From Tabrizicola sp. (GTDB lineage Bacteria > Pseudomonadota > Alphaproteobacteria > Rhodobacterales > Rhodobacteraceae), in assembly GCF_016792905.1 (NCBI RefSeq), contig NZ_JAEULP010000083.1:1-40398 (forward strand): DNA of 40,398 nucleotides, in the 5' to 3' direction. This document shows, piece by piece, positions 15,215-23,736 of the stretch (position 1 is the first letter of the stretch; every line of letters starts with the position of its first letter). A program made the translations under genes and the position numbers. Under the pieces are notes generated by a model. The model searched no databases, was not told the DNA's origin, and saw nothing but the letters and a program-made list of their open reading frames with translations.

Positions 15215-15580
15215 TCAGTCTGCCTTGGCAGTGTGCCAGACGTCGTTGACGCCGTCGCCGGTCATGTCGCCCGGCTTCTGGTCCTTGACCCAGAGATAGA
15301 GCGGCTTGCCGTCATAGGTCCATTGCTTCGAGCCATCGGTGCGGTCGGTCAGGCCGTATTCGCCTTCGGCCTTGGCATCGGCGGCGGCCAGCAGCGGCGG
15401 CCAGTTTTCGGCGCATTTGTCGTAGCAGGCCGAGACGCCGCCTTCGTCCTTGTCGAAGGTGTACAGCGTCATGCCGTTGGCATCGGTCAGGACGCCGTCC
15501 TTTTCCATCACGGCCATGCCGTCGGCCAGCGCGGGCCCAGCCAGAAGGGCAAGAACAAGGGCGAGCGGGGTGCGGGTCAT
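15215..15580 (-). CDS. COG4315-type periplasmic repeat protein
   Basis: A 121-residue exported protein. Signal peptide MTRTPLALVLALLAGPALA is followed by two copies of the family's Y-x-(F/W)-x-x-D type motif: MTLYTFDKDEGGVSACYDKCAENWPPL and GKPLYLWVKDQKPGD. The two cysteines in SACYDKCAENWPPL are characteristic. Family members are secreted or lipid-anchored proteins of unknown function, often found beside ECF sigma genes in alphaproteobacteria. The start is set by AGGA 8 nt before the ATG. An upstream in-frame extension to 15640 lacks similarity. Confidence 0.83.
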   Translation of the reverse strand: MTRTPLALVLALLAGPALADGMAVMEKDGVLTDANGMTLYTFDKDEGGVSACYDKCAENWPPLLAAADAKAEGEYGLTDRTDGSKQWTYDGKPLYLWVKDQKPGDMTGDGVNDVWHTAKAD

Positions 15581-15648
15581 CGAGAATCCTCCGATTGGCT
15601 TCGCTTGGCCCGAAGCCGGGCGGGCAGCCACTGCGGCCACCTGCAGGG

Positions 15649-15677
15649 AATGACGCAGCCGACGCGAGTTTCATCCC
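15649..15677 (-). promoter_or_regulatory. Putative ECF-type promoter ahead of the COG4315-sigma-anti-sigma genes
   Basis: On the minus strand GGGATGAA is followed after 15 bp by GTCATT, about 70 bp before the COG4315 start. The GGRAT(G)AA / GTC pattern resembles ECF promoters and suits autoregulation by the sigma factor encoded here. This is a visual match with no alignment behind it. Confidence 0.3.
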
Positions 15678-15710
15678 GCGCCGGCCTTGGTCTCACGCGC
15701 TTGTGATGAC

Positions 15711-17876
15711 CTACTTCGACAGGCTTTGCGCCAGCCGCATCAGGTTCACCGCCTCGATCCGGTAGCCGAAGGCATCCTCGCCCCGGTTCGCCCCGGCCAG
15801 CGCAATGGCCTCGTCCCAGCCCCAGTCGCCGAGGTAGACCGAGCCCTGCAACAGCTGCCCGAAGCCCGCGATGGCCGCGGCGAAGCGGGTCTCCGTGGAG
15901 GCAGCCTCCTGTCCGGTGATCGGGGTTTCCACCAAGGTCGAGCTATCCTCGCCCGGCGCCTTCCAGCGCAGCCGCAGGAAGCCGAGTTCCCCCGCCGTCC
16001 CCTCGGCCGGGGCCGTGCCATAGCGCAAGGGATCGTTCAGCAAAGCGTCCGACCCCGGCGCCGTCACCTCGTAGATCGCCGTGACCTGCGTCCCCGCGCC
16101 GATCTCGCCCGCGTCGACCTTGTCGTTGTTGAAATCCTCCCGCCGGAGGCTGCGGGTCTCGTAGCCGATCAGCCGGTATTCCGCGACGGTCGCGGGGTTC
16201 CATTCGACCTGGATCTTCACGTCGTCGGCGATGGGGAACAAAGCTCCGGTCAGCTGGTCCACCAGCACCTTCCGCGCCTCGCTGAGGGTGTCGATATAGG
16301 CCGCCGTCCCGTTGCCGTTCTGCGCCAAGGCCTGCATGATCGCATCGTCCAGGTTGCCGCGCCCGAAGCCCAGGACCGACAGATAGGTGCCGCTCTCGCG
16401 CTTCTTCGCGACATAGGCTTCCAGCCCGTCCGGGTCGTCGATCCCGACGTTGAAGTCGCCATCGGTGGCCAGCAGGATGCGCGTGACCTCGCCGTCGGCC
16501 TTCATCCCGTCCGCCACCTGATAGGCCAGCTCCAGCCCCTCGGCCCCGGCGGTTGACCCGCCCGCCGCAAGGTTCTCCAGCGAGGCCAGGATCGTCGCCC
16601 GATCCTTCGCGGCCGTCGGCGGCAGCACCAGACCGGCCGACCCGGCATAGGTGACGATGGACACCTGATCCTCGGGCCGCAGTTCCGACAGCATCAGCGA
16701 CAGCGACTGCTTGAGGAGCGGCAGCTTGTTGGCATCCTCCATCGACCCCGAAGTGTCGATCAGGAACACCAGGTTCAGCGGGGGGCGGGCGGTGACTTCG
16801 GGCAGCGCACCCTGGATGCCGATGGTGACAAGCCGCGTGCCGGGGTTCCAGGGCGTCGGCATCACGCTGACGGTCGAGGCGAAGGCCGCGTCCCCCTCGG
16901 GCGCCGCGTAGGCATAGGGGAAGTAGTTCACCATCTCTTCGATGCGCACCTGATCGGGCGTCGGCAGATAGCCCCCGGTCAACGAGGACCGCACCACGGC
17001 ATAGGAGGCGGTATCCACGTCGATCGAGAAGGTCGAGACGGGTTCCTCCGCCGTCACCTTCACCGGGTTCGGGGCCTCGTTGGCATAGGCCTCGGTGTTC
17101 TCGACCGGCGGCGGCATCAGCTCCGGTTCGGCAGTGATCGAGGTCGCCGGGGCGGCGACATAGCCCATCACCCCGCCCGCATCGGCAGGGGCCTCGGTGC
17201 GCAGGCGGGCTTCGGCATCGGCGACGAGGCCTTCGACGGGGGCAGGCGCCGCCTCTTCCGCCAGATCCAGAGCCGGAGCCTCCATCATGGGCTCCGCTTC
17301 CGTCGCGGCAACGGCGGTCGAGGAACTGTCGATCTCGGTTCCCGCCTGCCGGGCAAGTTCGTCGGTGGCAACCGCTTTCGCCTCTGGCTTCGGCGTAGCA
17401 GTGTCAATGCCGGTCGGGGCCGCATCGTCGGCCTCGACCGACAGGGCCGCAGCCTCGCCACCGGAATTGGCCGTGGTCGCGCCCTCGGGGGCCGTTTCCG
17501 TTTGCGGCGTGGTCGGCAGGGGGTCCACCACCGGCTCTACCGGCGGAACCGGCTCGGTCTTCGGCGCCTCGACCACGGTGGGCTTGCCGATCCGAAGATC
17601 GGCCACCGGCAGGATCACCGCGACACCGATGATCAGCGCCGCGACCGAGGTGGTGGCGGCAAGGGCGGGGCGGGAGGTCAGGTAATTCAACATGCGACGT
17701 ACTCCGTTCAGGGGGGCCGCTTTGGTGCGGTCCTCACTGGAACGTGTCCCTTCCGTCGATCCTTGGAGCCGGTCGAAATTTTCCATCGCCAGCGCCATCG
17801 CCCGCGCCTTCGCATCCCCATCCGGGGCCGGCGCCGCCTTCAGCAGGCCGCGGAGGTCGTCAAGATCGTCGCTCAT
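15711..17876 (-). CDS. YfbK-like VWA membrane protein in anti-sigma position
   Basis: A 721-residue protein. Residues 1-66 are cytoplasmic (helical, charged). A single membrane span is at about 71-92. A long Pro/Thr/Glu/Ala-rich linker (100-265) follows. Then come the VWA N-terminal region (NPVKVTAEEPVSTFSIDVDTASYAVVR, 270-345), a VWA domain with intact metal site DTSGSM (Asp374, Ser376, Ser378) and LLATDGDFNVG, and a C-terminal DUF3520-like region, as in E. coli YfbK. The ATG overlaps the sigma gene stop (ATGA). This is the slot where an anti-sigma gene normally lies, so the N-terminal segment may bind the sigma factor; that is inference. Confidence 0.87.
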   Translation of the reverse strand: MSDDLDDLRGLLKAAPAPDGDAKARAMALAMENFDRLQGSTEGTRSSEDRTKAAPLNGVRRMLNYLTSRPALAATTSVAALIIGVAVILPVADLRIGKPTVVEAPKTEPVPPVEPVVDPLPTTPQTETAPEGATTANSGGEAAALSVEADDAAPTGIDTATPKPEAKAVATDELARQAGTEIDSSSTAVAATEAEPMMEAPALDLAEEAAPAPVEGLVADAEARLRTEAPADAGGVMGYVAAPATSITAEPELMPPPVENTEAYANEAPNPVKVTAEEPVSTFSIDVDTASYAVVRSSLTGGYLPTPDQVRIEEMVNYFPYAYAAPEGDAAFASTVSVMPTPWNPGTRLVTIGIQGALPEVTARPPLNLVFLIDTSGSMEDANKLPLLKQSLSLMLSELRPEDQVSIVTYAGSAGLVLPPTAAKDRATILASLENLAAGGSTAGAEGLELAYQVADGMKADGEVTRILLATDGDFNVGIDDPDGLEAYVAKKRESGTYLSVLGFGRGNLDDAIMQALAQNGNGTAAYIDTLSEARKVLVDQLTGALFPIADDVKIQVEWNPATVAEYRLIGYETRSLRREDFNNDKVDAGEIGAGTQVTAIYEVTAPGSDALLNDPLRYGTAPAEGTAGELGFLRLRWKAPGEDSSTLVETPITGQEAASTETRFAAAIAGFGQLLQGSVYLGDWGWDEAIALAGANRGEDAFGYRIEAVNLMRLAQSLSK

Positions 17877-18415
17877 TTCGCCTCCTCCTTCGCCATGGCC
17901 CGCAGGCGTTTCTTCACTTCGCTCATCCGCCAGGCAATCGTCCCCTCGGAGACGCCCAGCACAACCCCGGCTTCGGCCTGGGTCATCTCTTCCCCCAAGA
18001 CCAGCGCCACCGTATCGCGCAATTCCGGCGAAAGCTGCGTCATCGCCTGCGCCAGCCAGTCCGCCGCTTCGGCCTGCACGGCAATCTCGTCCTGCCGCGC
18101 AATCTCCCAGTCGCCCCAGCCCTGCGCGGCGCGCGACCTGGTCGCCTGCCGCCGCCGCAGGTCATGCGCGGCGTTCACCACCACGCGGTAAAGCCAGGTG
18201 GTGAACCGGGCCTCGCCGCGCCAGTTCCGCAGCTTCGATGGCAGGGCGGCACAGATGTCTTGCGCCAGATCCTCGGCTTCCGCCTTCGCGCCGGTCAGCC
18301 GCCAGGCAAGGCCATGGATGCGGTCATAATGCCGCCCGACCAAAGTGGCGAAAGCCGCCCGATCTCCTTGGGCGGCGGCAGTGGCCAGCATCTCGTCGGG
18401 CGTATCCATCAGCAT
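17873..18415 (-). CDS. ECF-type RNA polymerase sigma factor (second)
   Basis: About 180 residues with sigma region 2 (AFATLVGRHYDRIHGLAWRLTGAKAEAEDLAQDICAALP, FTTWLYRVVVNAAHDLRRR) and region 4 (LSPELRDTVALVLGEEMTQAEAGVVLGVSEGTIAWRMSEVKKRLR). The start is uncertain: ATG at 18415 or 18409, with no strong ribosome site at either. It overlaps and is coupled to the YfbK-like VWA gene. AAGGATT repeats at -25 and -50 or so may be promoter parts, but I could not assign a consensus. Confidence 0.9.
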   Translation of the reverse strand: MLMDTPDEMLATAAAQGDRAAFATLVGRHYDRIHGLAWRLTGAKAEAEDLAQDICAALPSKLRNWRGEARFTTWLYRVVVNAAHDLRRRQATRSRAAQGWGDWEIARQDEIAVQAEAADWLAQAMTQLSPELRDTVALVLGEEMTQAEAGVVLGVSEGTIAWRMSEVKKRLRAMAKEEAK

Positions 18416-18491
18416 CACGTTATCTGGGACGCGCACCGAAGGGCAATCCTTGGGCCGCGCCCGGAAATCCTTACCCCGGACAAAAAGCCCA

Positions 18492-18528
18492 CCCGAAATG
18501 GAATGGCCCCCCGAAACGGAATGACCCC
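18492..18528. repeat. Two tandem copies of an 18-bp unit
   Basis: CCCGAAATGGAATGGCCCC is followed, sharing one base, by CCCGAAACGGAATGACCCC (2 mismatches in 19). It sits in the 178-bp gap between the second sigma gene and the peptidoglycan-binding-like gene. A short GGGGG/CCCCC hairpin follows (18525-18545) and could end the upstream minus-strand transcript. Nothing else is seen in this gap. Confidence 0.45.
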
Positions 18529-18593
18529 CGGTCCGGACGGGGGCCGGGCCGGGGGCTCTGGGGCTGTTCAGGTCCTGGACCAAGGGGAAGTGA

Positions 18594-19073
18594 TCAGTAA
18601 AGCAACCCGTCATAGACGCCATAGGCGGAGGAATTGGTCCTCAGGCTCTGGCCCTCGTCGCGGGCATAGGCGGTCACCGCAGTGTAGGTGCCGGGTCCGA
18701 ACGAACCGTCGATCCCGCCGCGATAGTAGCCATAGGCGCGCAGGTTGCGCTGGATCGCCTTGCGCTCCCTCAGCGAATAGCTCTGGAACGCCCGTGCGGC
18801 CGGGGTCGCGTAGATCGAGGTCGTGTGGTGCGGCTCGGCATAGACCGGGCGCGGCTCGACATAGGTCGGGGCGGGTGCATAGGTCTGGCCGTACAGCCGC
18901 GCCCTGCGGTTCTTCAGGATCTCGTCGACGATGACGGCGGTGGCGACCCCGGCGACAAAGCCCTGCTCCTTGTCGCCCCAGGCAAGCGCCGGGGTGGCGG
19001 GAACGGCGGCGATGGAAAGCGCGGTCAGGCCAGCGATCAGGGTGGTCTTGGCTTTCGTGACAGAGAGCAGCAT
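18594..19073 (-). CDS. Exported peptidoglycan-binding-like protein
   Basis: A 159-residue protein with a long signal peptide (about 1-31, ending PATPALA). A glycine/valine-rich segment follows (FVAGVATAVIVDEIL), then a Tyr/Pro-rich linker (YAPAPTYVEPRPVYAEP). The C-terminal domain is of peptidoglycan-binding type: RKAIQRNLRAYGYYRGGIDGSFGPGTYTAVTAYARDEG, matching the PG_binding_1 pattern (IQ..L...GYY.G.IDG.FGP.T..A). Probably attached to the cell wall in the periplasm. AAGGA lies 7 nt before the ATG at 19073. An upstream extension to 19178 is unlikely. It is a separate unit. Confidence 0.78.
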   Translation of the reverse strand: MLLSVTKAKTTLIAGLTALSIAAVPATPALAWGDKEQGFVAGVATAVIVDEILKNRRARLYGQTYAPAPTYVEPRPVYAEPHHTTSIYATPAARAFQSYSLRERKAIQRNLRAYGYYRGGIDGSFGPGTYTAVTAYARDEGQSLRTNSSAYGVYDGLLY

Positions 19074-19220
19074 GTCGTGTCCTTTCGTGGGTTCCCCGGG
19101 CAGTCGGGGTTCGATGCCACTGGTTATGGGCACCGGGGCCACGCTAGGCAAAATCAGCGCCGCGCTAGGGGAAAGCACTGCACTGCTATCTGATAACGCA
19201 TTTTGAATCCGTTAGTTACA

Positions 19221-20342
19221 TCAAGTCCGGTCTCTGCGGAGTAGTGCGGAAAGTCGGCCTAAACCTTCCTCCAGCCGCGCTTCCGGGCCCCCTCCCGCCC
19301 CGATGCGGATGTGGTGGGGCAATCCGTAGGCCGATCCCGGCAGCAGGAATGTGCGATATGGCGGGGCCAGCAGCGCGCGGGCCAGCGATTCGCCGTCCGT
19401 CCCTTCGACCCGCGCCAGGCCGATCAGCCCGGCCTCGGGCCGGTGCCAGGAAAGGCGGGGATCGCCCGACACAAAAGCATCCAGACGGTCCAGCACCTCT
19501 GCCCCTTCGGCCCGTGCCCTGCCAAGGCTTGCCGCCAGACGCTCCGGTCGCAGCGCAATCTCGGCGATATGTTCGCCCAGCACGTTCATGATCTCGGACC
19601 CGTTCTCGCGCAGGATCATCGCGTCACGGATCACCTGCGGCGACTGGCAGATCATCCAGCCCGTCCGCAGCCCCTGCAACCCAAGCGCCTTCGACACCGA
19701 TCCCGTGGTGATCCCGAACGCCGTCAGCCCGGCGATGGAGGGCGGTCGCGGCCCGGCCCATTCGAGGCCCGCATAGACTTCGTCCACCACCAGCCAGATG
19801 CCATGCCTGTCCGCCAGCGCCGCCAGCGCGCGCAGATCGGCCTCCGGGATCAGCCGCCCGGTGGGGTTGTTCGGGTTGGTCAGAAAGATCATCCGCGTCT
19901 TCGGCGTGATCGCGCAGGCGACCACTGCGGGGGCCAGCGCCCAGCCCTGCGTCTCGTCGCGCGGCACCTCCACCAGCCGCGCCCCGATGGCCTTCGCCAT
20001 CACCCCCGCCTGCGGCCAGCCCGGCGCTTCGGTGATGATCTCGTCGCCCGCCTGCACCAGCTGCCGGAACAAGAGGTAGTTCGCCTCCGCCGCCCCCGCC
20101 GTGATCAGCACGCTGTCCGCGGACAGGTCCAGCCCCGCCTGATCCAGCACCCGTTGCCGCAGGCTGGGCAGGCCCAGGAAGCTTTTCCCGTTCCAGTCGA
20201 GCGACAGCTCCGGGTCGAGGTCGGGCAGGAAGTCCTTCAGCCGGGGCGACCGGGCCAGCGAAAATCCGATGAAGCACTCCGGTGGCTCGGCGGCGGTGGT
20301 CTCCAAAAGGTAGTCGAACAGCTTGTGGATCGTGACCTTCAT
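19221..20342 (-). CDS. PLP-dependent aminotransferase, class I/II
   Basis: A 373-residue fold-type I aminotransferase. Visible are NPNNPTG (156-162), DEVYAG (Asp187, Tyr190), the PLP lysine in GSVSKALGLQGLRTGW (Lys218) and the phosphate-binding Arg226. The C-terminal GLPHHIRIGAG contains the substrate carboxylate Arg. The N-terminus is short and lacks the usual first helix pattern of aspartate aminotransferases, so it is a more distant subfamily. The substrate is unknown. An in-frame extension to 20444 is an artefact: it reads through a three-hairpin repeat. The repeat separates it from the upstream SDR gene by 89 bp. Confidence 0.87.
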   Translation of the reverse strand: MKVTIHKLFDYLLETTAAEPPECFIGFSLARSPRLKDFLPDLDPELSLDWNGKSFLGLPSLRQRVLDQAGLDLSADSVLITAGAAEANYLLFRQLVQAGDEIITEAPGWPQAGVMAKAIGARLVEVPRDETQGWALAPAVVACAITPKTRMIFLTNPNNPTGRLIPEADLRALAALADRHGIWLVVDEVYAGLEWAGPRPPSIAGLTAFGITTGSVSKALGLQGLRTGWMICQSPQVIRDAMILRENGSEIMNVLGEHIAEIALRPERLAASLGRARAEGAEVLDRLDAFVSGDPRLSWHRPEAGLIGLARVEGTDGESLARALLAPPYRTFLLPGSAYGLPHHIRIGAGGGPEARLEEGLGRLSALLRRDRT

Positions 20343-20356
20343 CTGTCTCGCCCAAA

Positions 20357-20423
20357 CCGGACTTTTCGAAAAGTCCGGATCGGAGCCTTCAAAGGCTCCG
20401 CCCCGATTTCTTTGAAGAAATCG
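20357..20423. repeat. Triple-hairpin intergenic repeat, copy 1
   Basis: Three adjacent inverted repeats: arms CCGGACTTTTC/GAAAAGTCCGG (20357-20378), arms CGGAGCCTT/AAGGCTCCG with loop CA (20381-20400), and arms CGATTTCTT/AAGAAATCG with loop TG (20404-20423). It lies between the SDR stop and the aminotransferase start. A second copy is at 23853-23918 in the same orientation. It may act as a transcript 3' end or RNA stability element for the SDR gene. Confidence 0.8.
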
Positions 20424-20430
20424 CCCCCCC

Positions 20431-21174
20431 TCACCGCACGTCACGCCCCTGGTTCAGGATGATCACATTGCCCGACGACACATCCCCGGCGGGCGAGATC
20501 AGGAATCCCACCCAATTCGCAATCTCCTCCGGCTGCATTGCCCGCCCATGCGGCATCGCGCTGATGGCGCGGGCCAGCACCTCTTCGGTCAGCACGTTGA
20601 AAAGCGGCGTCTCGGTCATTGCCGGGGCGATGGAGTTCACCGCGATCCGGTCGCGGGCATAGCGCCGCGCGAGATCCTTGGTCAGCGTGTCCATCGCCGC
20701 CTTCGAGGCGCGGTAATGCGGCGGGTCGAAGACGTCGAAGTTGTAGGCCCCGTTCGACGAGATGTTGACGATCTTCCGCACCCCCGACCGCCCCGCCATC
20801 GCTTTCACCGCCCCCTGGCAGCAATGGAAGGCCGAGGAAAAGTTGATCGCCATCTGCCGGTCCAGTTCATCCGCGGGGATGTCCGGAAAGTCCGACATGA
20901 AGCAGGTCCCGGCGTTGTTCACCAGCGCATCCACGCCCCCGAACCGCGCCACCAGCCGGTCGAACAGGTCCGCGATGGCCTCCGTATCCGTCAGGTCCAC
21001 CGCTTCCGCCACGAACCCCTCGCGGTCGGCTGCCATTGCCAGCAGCGCCGCCCCGTCGATGTCGACCCCCACCACCGTCAACCCGTCGGCCAGCAGCCGG
21101 TCGACGAACGCCCGCCCCAGCCCCCCGGCGGCTCCGGTGACGACGGCGACTTTCGGGGCGATGCGGTTGGACAT
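20431..21174 (-). CDS. Short-chain dehydrogenase/reductase (SDR)
   Basis: A 247-residue classical SDR. The NAD(P)-binding motif is TGAAGGLG (13-20), followed by VDID at the end of beta-2 (an Asp there favours NAD+). NNAG at 86-89, Ser139/140 in VNISSNGAY, and Tyr154-x-x-x-Lys158 form the catalytic set. Substrate unknown. The long linear arrangement and C-terminal ISPAGDVSSGNVIILNQG are typical of oxidoreductases of this size. It probably belongs with the downstream aminotransferase, although the three-hairpin repeat stands between them. Confidence 0.88.
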   Translation of the reverse strand: MSNRIAPKVAVVTGAAGGLGRAFVDRLLADGLTVVGVDIDGAALLAMAADREGFVAEAVDLTDTEAIADLFDRLVARFGGVDALVNNAGTCFMSDFPDIPADELDRQMAINFSSAFHCCQGAVKAMAGRSGVRKIVNISSNGAYNFDVFDPPHYRASKAAMDTLTKDLARRYARDRIAVNSIAPAMTETPLFNVLTEEVLARAISAMPHGRAMQPEEIANWVGFLISPAGDVSSGNVIILNQGRDVR

Positions 21175-21249
21175 GGCTCGTGCTTCCCTGGCATGGAAAA
21201 GCCAGCCTAGGCGAAGGCCCGGGCTGGCTCAATCCGTCCTGTCAGATCG

Positions 21250-22101
21250 TCAGGGCGCTTTCGGCAGCGCGTCGAAATCCGCCGCCGAATGGCGTTCCGG
21301 CAGTTGCTCCCAGGGCTCGCCCCAGGTGCGGTTCACCTTGCGGCCCCGGGTCACCGCCGGGCGCGCCTCGATCCGCTTCGCCCAGGCGATCACATGCTTG
21401 TAGCTGTCCGCGTCCAGGAACTCGGCCGCGTTGTAGGACCGGCCAAGGGCCAACCCGCCATACCAGGCATAGATCGCCATGTCGGCCAGCGAGTATTCCC
21501 CCGCCATCCAGTCATGCGTCGCCAGATGCCGGTCCAGGACGTCCAGCTGGCGCTTCGTCTCCATCGCGTAACGGTTGATCGCATATTCGATCTTCACCGG
21601 CGCATAGGCGTAGAAATGCCCGAAGCCACCGCCGACGAAGGGGGCCGAGCCCATCTGCCAGAAGAGCCAGCTGAACATCTCGGTCCGGTTCGACGGATCC
21701 TTCGGAATGAAGGCCCCGCCGAACTTCTCGGCCAGGTACAGCATGATCGAGGCGCTCTCGAACACCCGCTGCGGCGGGTTCACCCCATGGTCCATCAGCG
21801 CCGGGATCTTGGAATTCGGGTTCACCTCGACGAAGCCCGACCCGAACTGGTCGCCGTCGCCGATCTTGATCAGCCAGGCGTCGTATTCGGCGTCAAAGCC
21901 GGCCTCAAGCAGCTCCTCCAGAAGGATCGTCACCTTGATCCCGTTCGGCGTGGCGAGCGAGTAGAGCTGCAACGGGTGCTTGCCGACCGGCAGCGCCTTG
22001 TCATGCGTCGGCCCGGCGACGGGGCGGTTGATGTTGGCGAAAGTGCCGCCCGAGGGCTGTTCCCATTTCCAGACCTTCGGCGGGGTATAGTCGTTCGGCA
22101 T
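21250..22101 (-). CDS. yghU: YghU-type glutathione-dependent disulfide-bond oxidoreductase
   Basis: A 283-residue glutathione-S-transferase-fold protein of the YghU/YfcG class, which reduces disulfides using glutathione. Visible: the N-terminal extension MPNDYTPPKVWKWEQPSGGTFANINRPVAGPTHDK, the thioredoxin-like domain LYSLATPNGIKVTILLEEL, NPNSKIPALMDHG, ESASIMLYLAEKFG, and the helical domain FVGGGFGHFYAYAP with WMAGEYSLADMAIYAWYGGL. Start 22101 gives the family's normal length. A weak AAGG lies about 9 nt upstream. The gene stands alone, preceded by about 100 bp and the gabD terminator. Confidence 0.92.
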   Translation of the reverse strand: MPNDYTPPKVWKWEQPSGGTFANINRPVAGPTHDKALPVGKHPLQLYSLATPNGIKVTILLEELLEAGFDAEYDAWLIKIGDGDQFGSGFVEVNPNSKIPALMDHGVNPPQRVFESASIMLYLAEKFGGAFIPKDPSNRTEMFSWLFWQMGSAPFVGGGFGHFYAYAPVKIEYAINRYAMETKRQLDVLDRHLATHDWMAGEYSLADMAIYAWYGGLALGRSYNAAEFLDADSYKHVIAWAKRIEARPAVTRGRKVNRTWGEPWEQLPERHSAADFDALPKAP

Positions 22102-22211
22102 GGGTAAAACCTTGTTACCGTGGACGTTGAACAGGAAAGTTAGTGTATCGGTTCCCGACCTTCCAGAGGTCCCGACCTGCGGCAAAGGGCTGCGCAAATG
22201 CACAGCAAAGG

Positions 22212-22235
22212 AAAAGGGCGGCCCGAAAGCCGCCC
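22212..22235 (-). terminator. Rho-independent terminator of gabD
   Basis: On the minus strand GGGCGGC, a 6-nt loop (TTTCGG) and GCCGCCC are followed by TTTTCC. It lies 23 bp after the gabD stop. A perfect 7-bp GC stem with a T tract is a strong intrinsic terminator. Confidence 0.8.
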
Positions 22236-22257
22236 CCCTTGATCCGCGTCCACCCGG

Positions 22258-23736
22258 TCAGACCGACAGGCAGACGTATTTCAGCTCCATGTAGTCGTCG
22301 ATCCCGTGGCGGCTGCCTTCACGCCCAAGACCCGACTGCTTGACCCCGCCGAACGGCGCCATCTCGTTGGAGATAAGGCCGGTGTTCACGCCGACCATGC
22401 CGTATTCCAGCGCTTCCTGTACCCGGGTGATCCGGCCGATGTCGCGGGCATAGAAGTAAGAGGCCAGCCCGAAAATCGTGGCATTCGCCAGCTCGATCAC
22501 CTCTTCCTCGGTGTCGAACTTGAACAGGGGTGCCAGCGGCCCGAAGGTTTCCTCGGTTGCGACCTTCATGTCGGGCTTCACCCCGGTCACGACCGTCGGC
22601 TGGAAGAACGACCCGCCAAGCGCGTGACGCTTGCCGCCGGTCACGACCTTGCCGCCCCCGGCCAGCACATCGGCGATATGCTCCTCGACCTTGTCCATCG
22701 CCGCTTCGTTGATCAGCGGGCCGGTTGTGACGCCCGCCTTCAGCCCGTCGCCGATGGAAAGCTTCTCGACCGCCGCCGTCAGCTTCTTGGCAAAGGCGTC
22801 ATAGACCCCGGCCTGCACATAGATCCGGTTGGCGCAGACGCAGGTCTGGCCGTTGTTGCGGAACTTCGAGATCATCGCCCCTTCGACCGCCAGATCCAGG
22901 TCGGCGTCGTCGAAGACGATGAAGGGCGCGTTGCCGCCCAGCTCCATCGAGCATTTCAGCACCTGGTCCGCCGCCTGTTTCAGCAGGATGCGGCCCACTT
23001 CCGTCGACCCGGTGAAGGTCAGCTTGCGGATCAAGGGGTTCTCGCAGAACTCCTTGCCGATGTCCGACGACCGCTTCGAGGTGATGACCGAGAAGAGCCC
23101 GGCCGGAACCCCGGCACGTTCCGCCAGCACCGCCAGCGCCAGCGCCGAGAGCGGCGTCTCTGCCGCCGGACGCGCGACAAAGCCACAACCCGCCGCAAGG
23201 GCAGGGGCCACCTTCCGCGCGATCATCGCGTTCGGGAAGTTCCAGGGGGTGATCGAGGCGGCGACGCCGATCGGCTGCTTCAGCACATGGATGCGCTTGT
23301 CGCGCTGGTGGCCGGGGATGATGTCGCCATAGGTGCGCTTGGCCTCTTCCCCGAAGAACTCGATATAGCTGGACCCGTAGGCGATCTCGCCCTTGGCCTC
23401 GGCCAGGGGCTTGCCCATCTCGGCGGTCAGGATGGTCGCCAGGTCGTCCTGGTTCGCCATGCAGAGGTCGAACCACTTGCGCAGGACCTGCGCGCGTTCC
23501 TTGCCGGTGCGCTTGGCCCATTCGCGATGCGCGACATGCGCGGCCTTGATTGCGCGGGCAGCCTCGGCCCGGCCAAGGTTCGGCAGCTGGCAGATCACGT
23601 CGCCACGCGCGGGGTTGGTCACGGCGAAGGTCGAGCCGTCGTCGGCGGCGATCCATTCCCCGGCGACATAGGACTTGAAGACCAGAAGCGAGGGGTCTTT
23701 CAGAAGCGACGCGAGATCGGTCACGGAATCGAGCAT
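22258..23736 (-). CDS. gabD: Succinate-semialdehyde dehydrogenase, GabD family
   Basis: A 492-residue aldehyde dehydrogenase that oxidises succinic semialdehyde to succinate in the GABA route. Catalytic residues: Asn166 (TPWNFP), Glu266 (MELGGNAP), Cys299 (NNGQTCVC). GSTEVG (243-248) binds the nucleotide. The position that is usually Lys in the KPA coenzyme motif is Arg here (FVARPAAETP, Arg189), confirmed in the codon (CGT). The start has AGGAGG upstream. No gabT-type transaminase is adjacent. Function is from family similarity; other semialdehydes are possible substrates. Confidence 0.9.
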   Translation of the reverse strand: MLDSVTDLASLLKDPSLLVFKSYVAGEWIAADDGSTFAVTNPARGDVICQLPNLGRAEAARAIKAAHVAHREWAKRTGKERAQVLRKWFDLCMANQDDLATILTAEMGKPLAEAKGEIAYGSSYIEFFGEEAKRTYGDIIPGHQRDKRIHVLKQPIGVAASITPWNFPNAMIARKVAPALAAGCGFVARPAAETPLSALALAVLAERAGVPAGLFSVITSKRSSDIGKEFCENPLIRKLTFTGSTEVGRILLKQAADQVLKCSMELGGNAPFIVFDDADLDLAVEGAMISKFRNNGQTCVCANRIYVQAGVYDAFAKKLTAAVEKLSIGDGLKAGVTTGPLINEAAMDKVEEHIADVLAGGGKVVTGGKRHALGGSFFQPTVVTGVKPDMKVATEETFGPLAPLFKFDTEEEVIELANATIFGLASYFYARDIGRITRVQEALEYGMVGVNTGLISNEMAPFGGVKQSGLGREGSRHGIDDYMELKYVCLSV

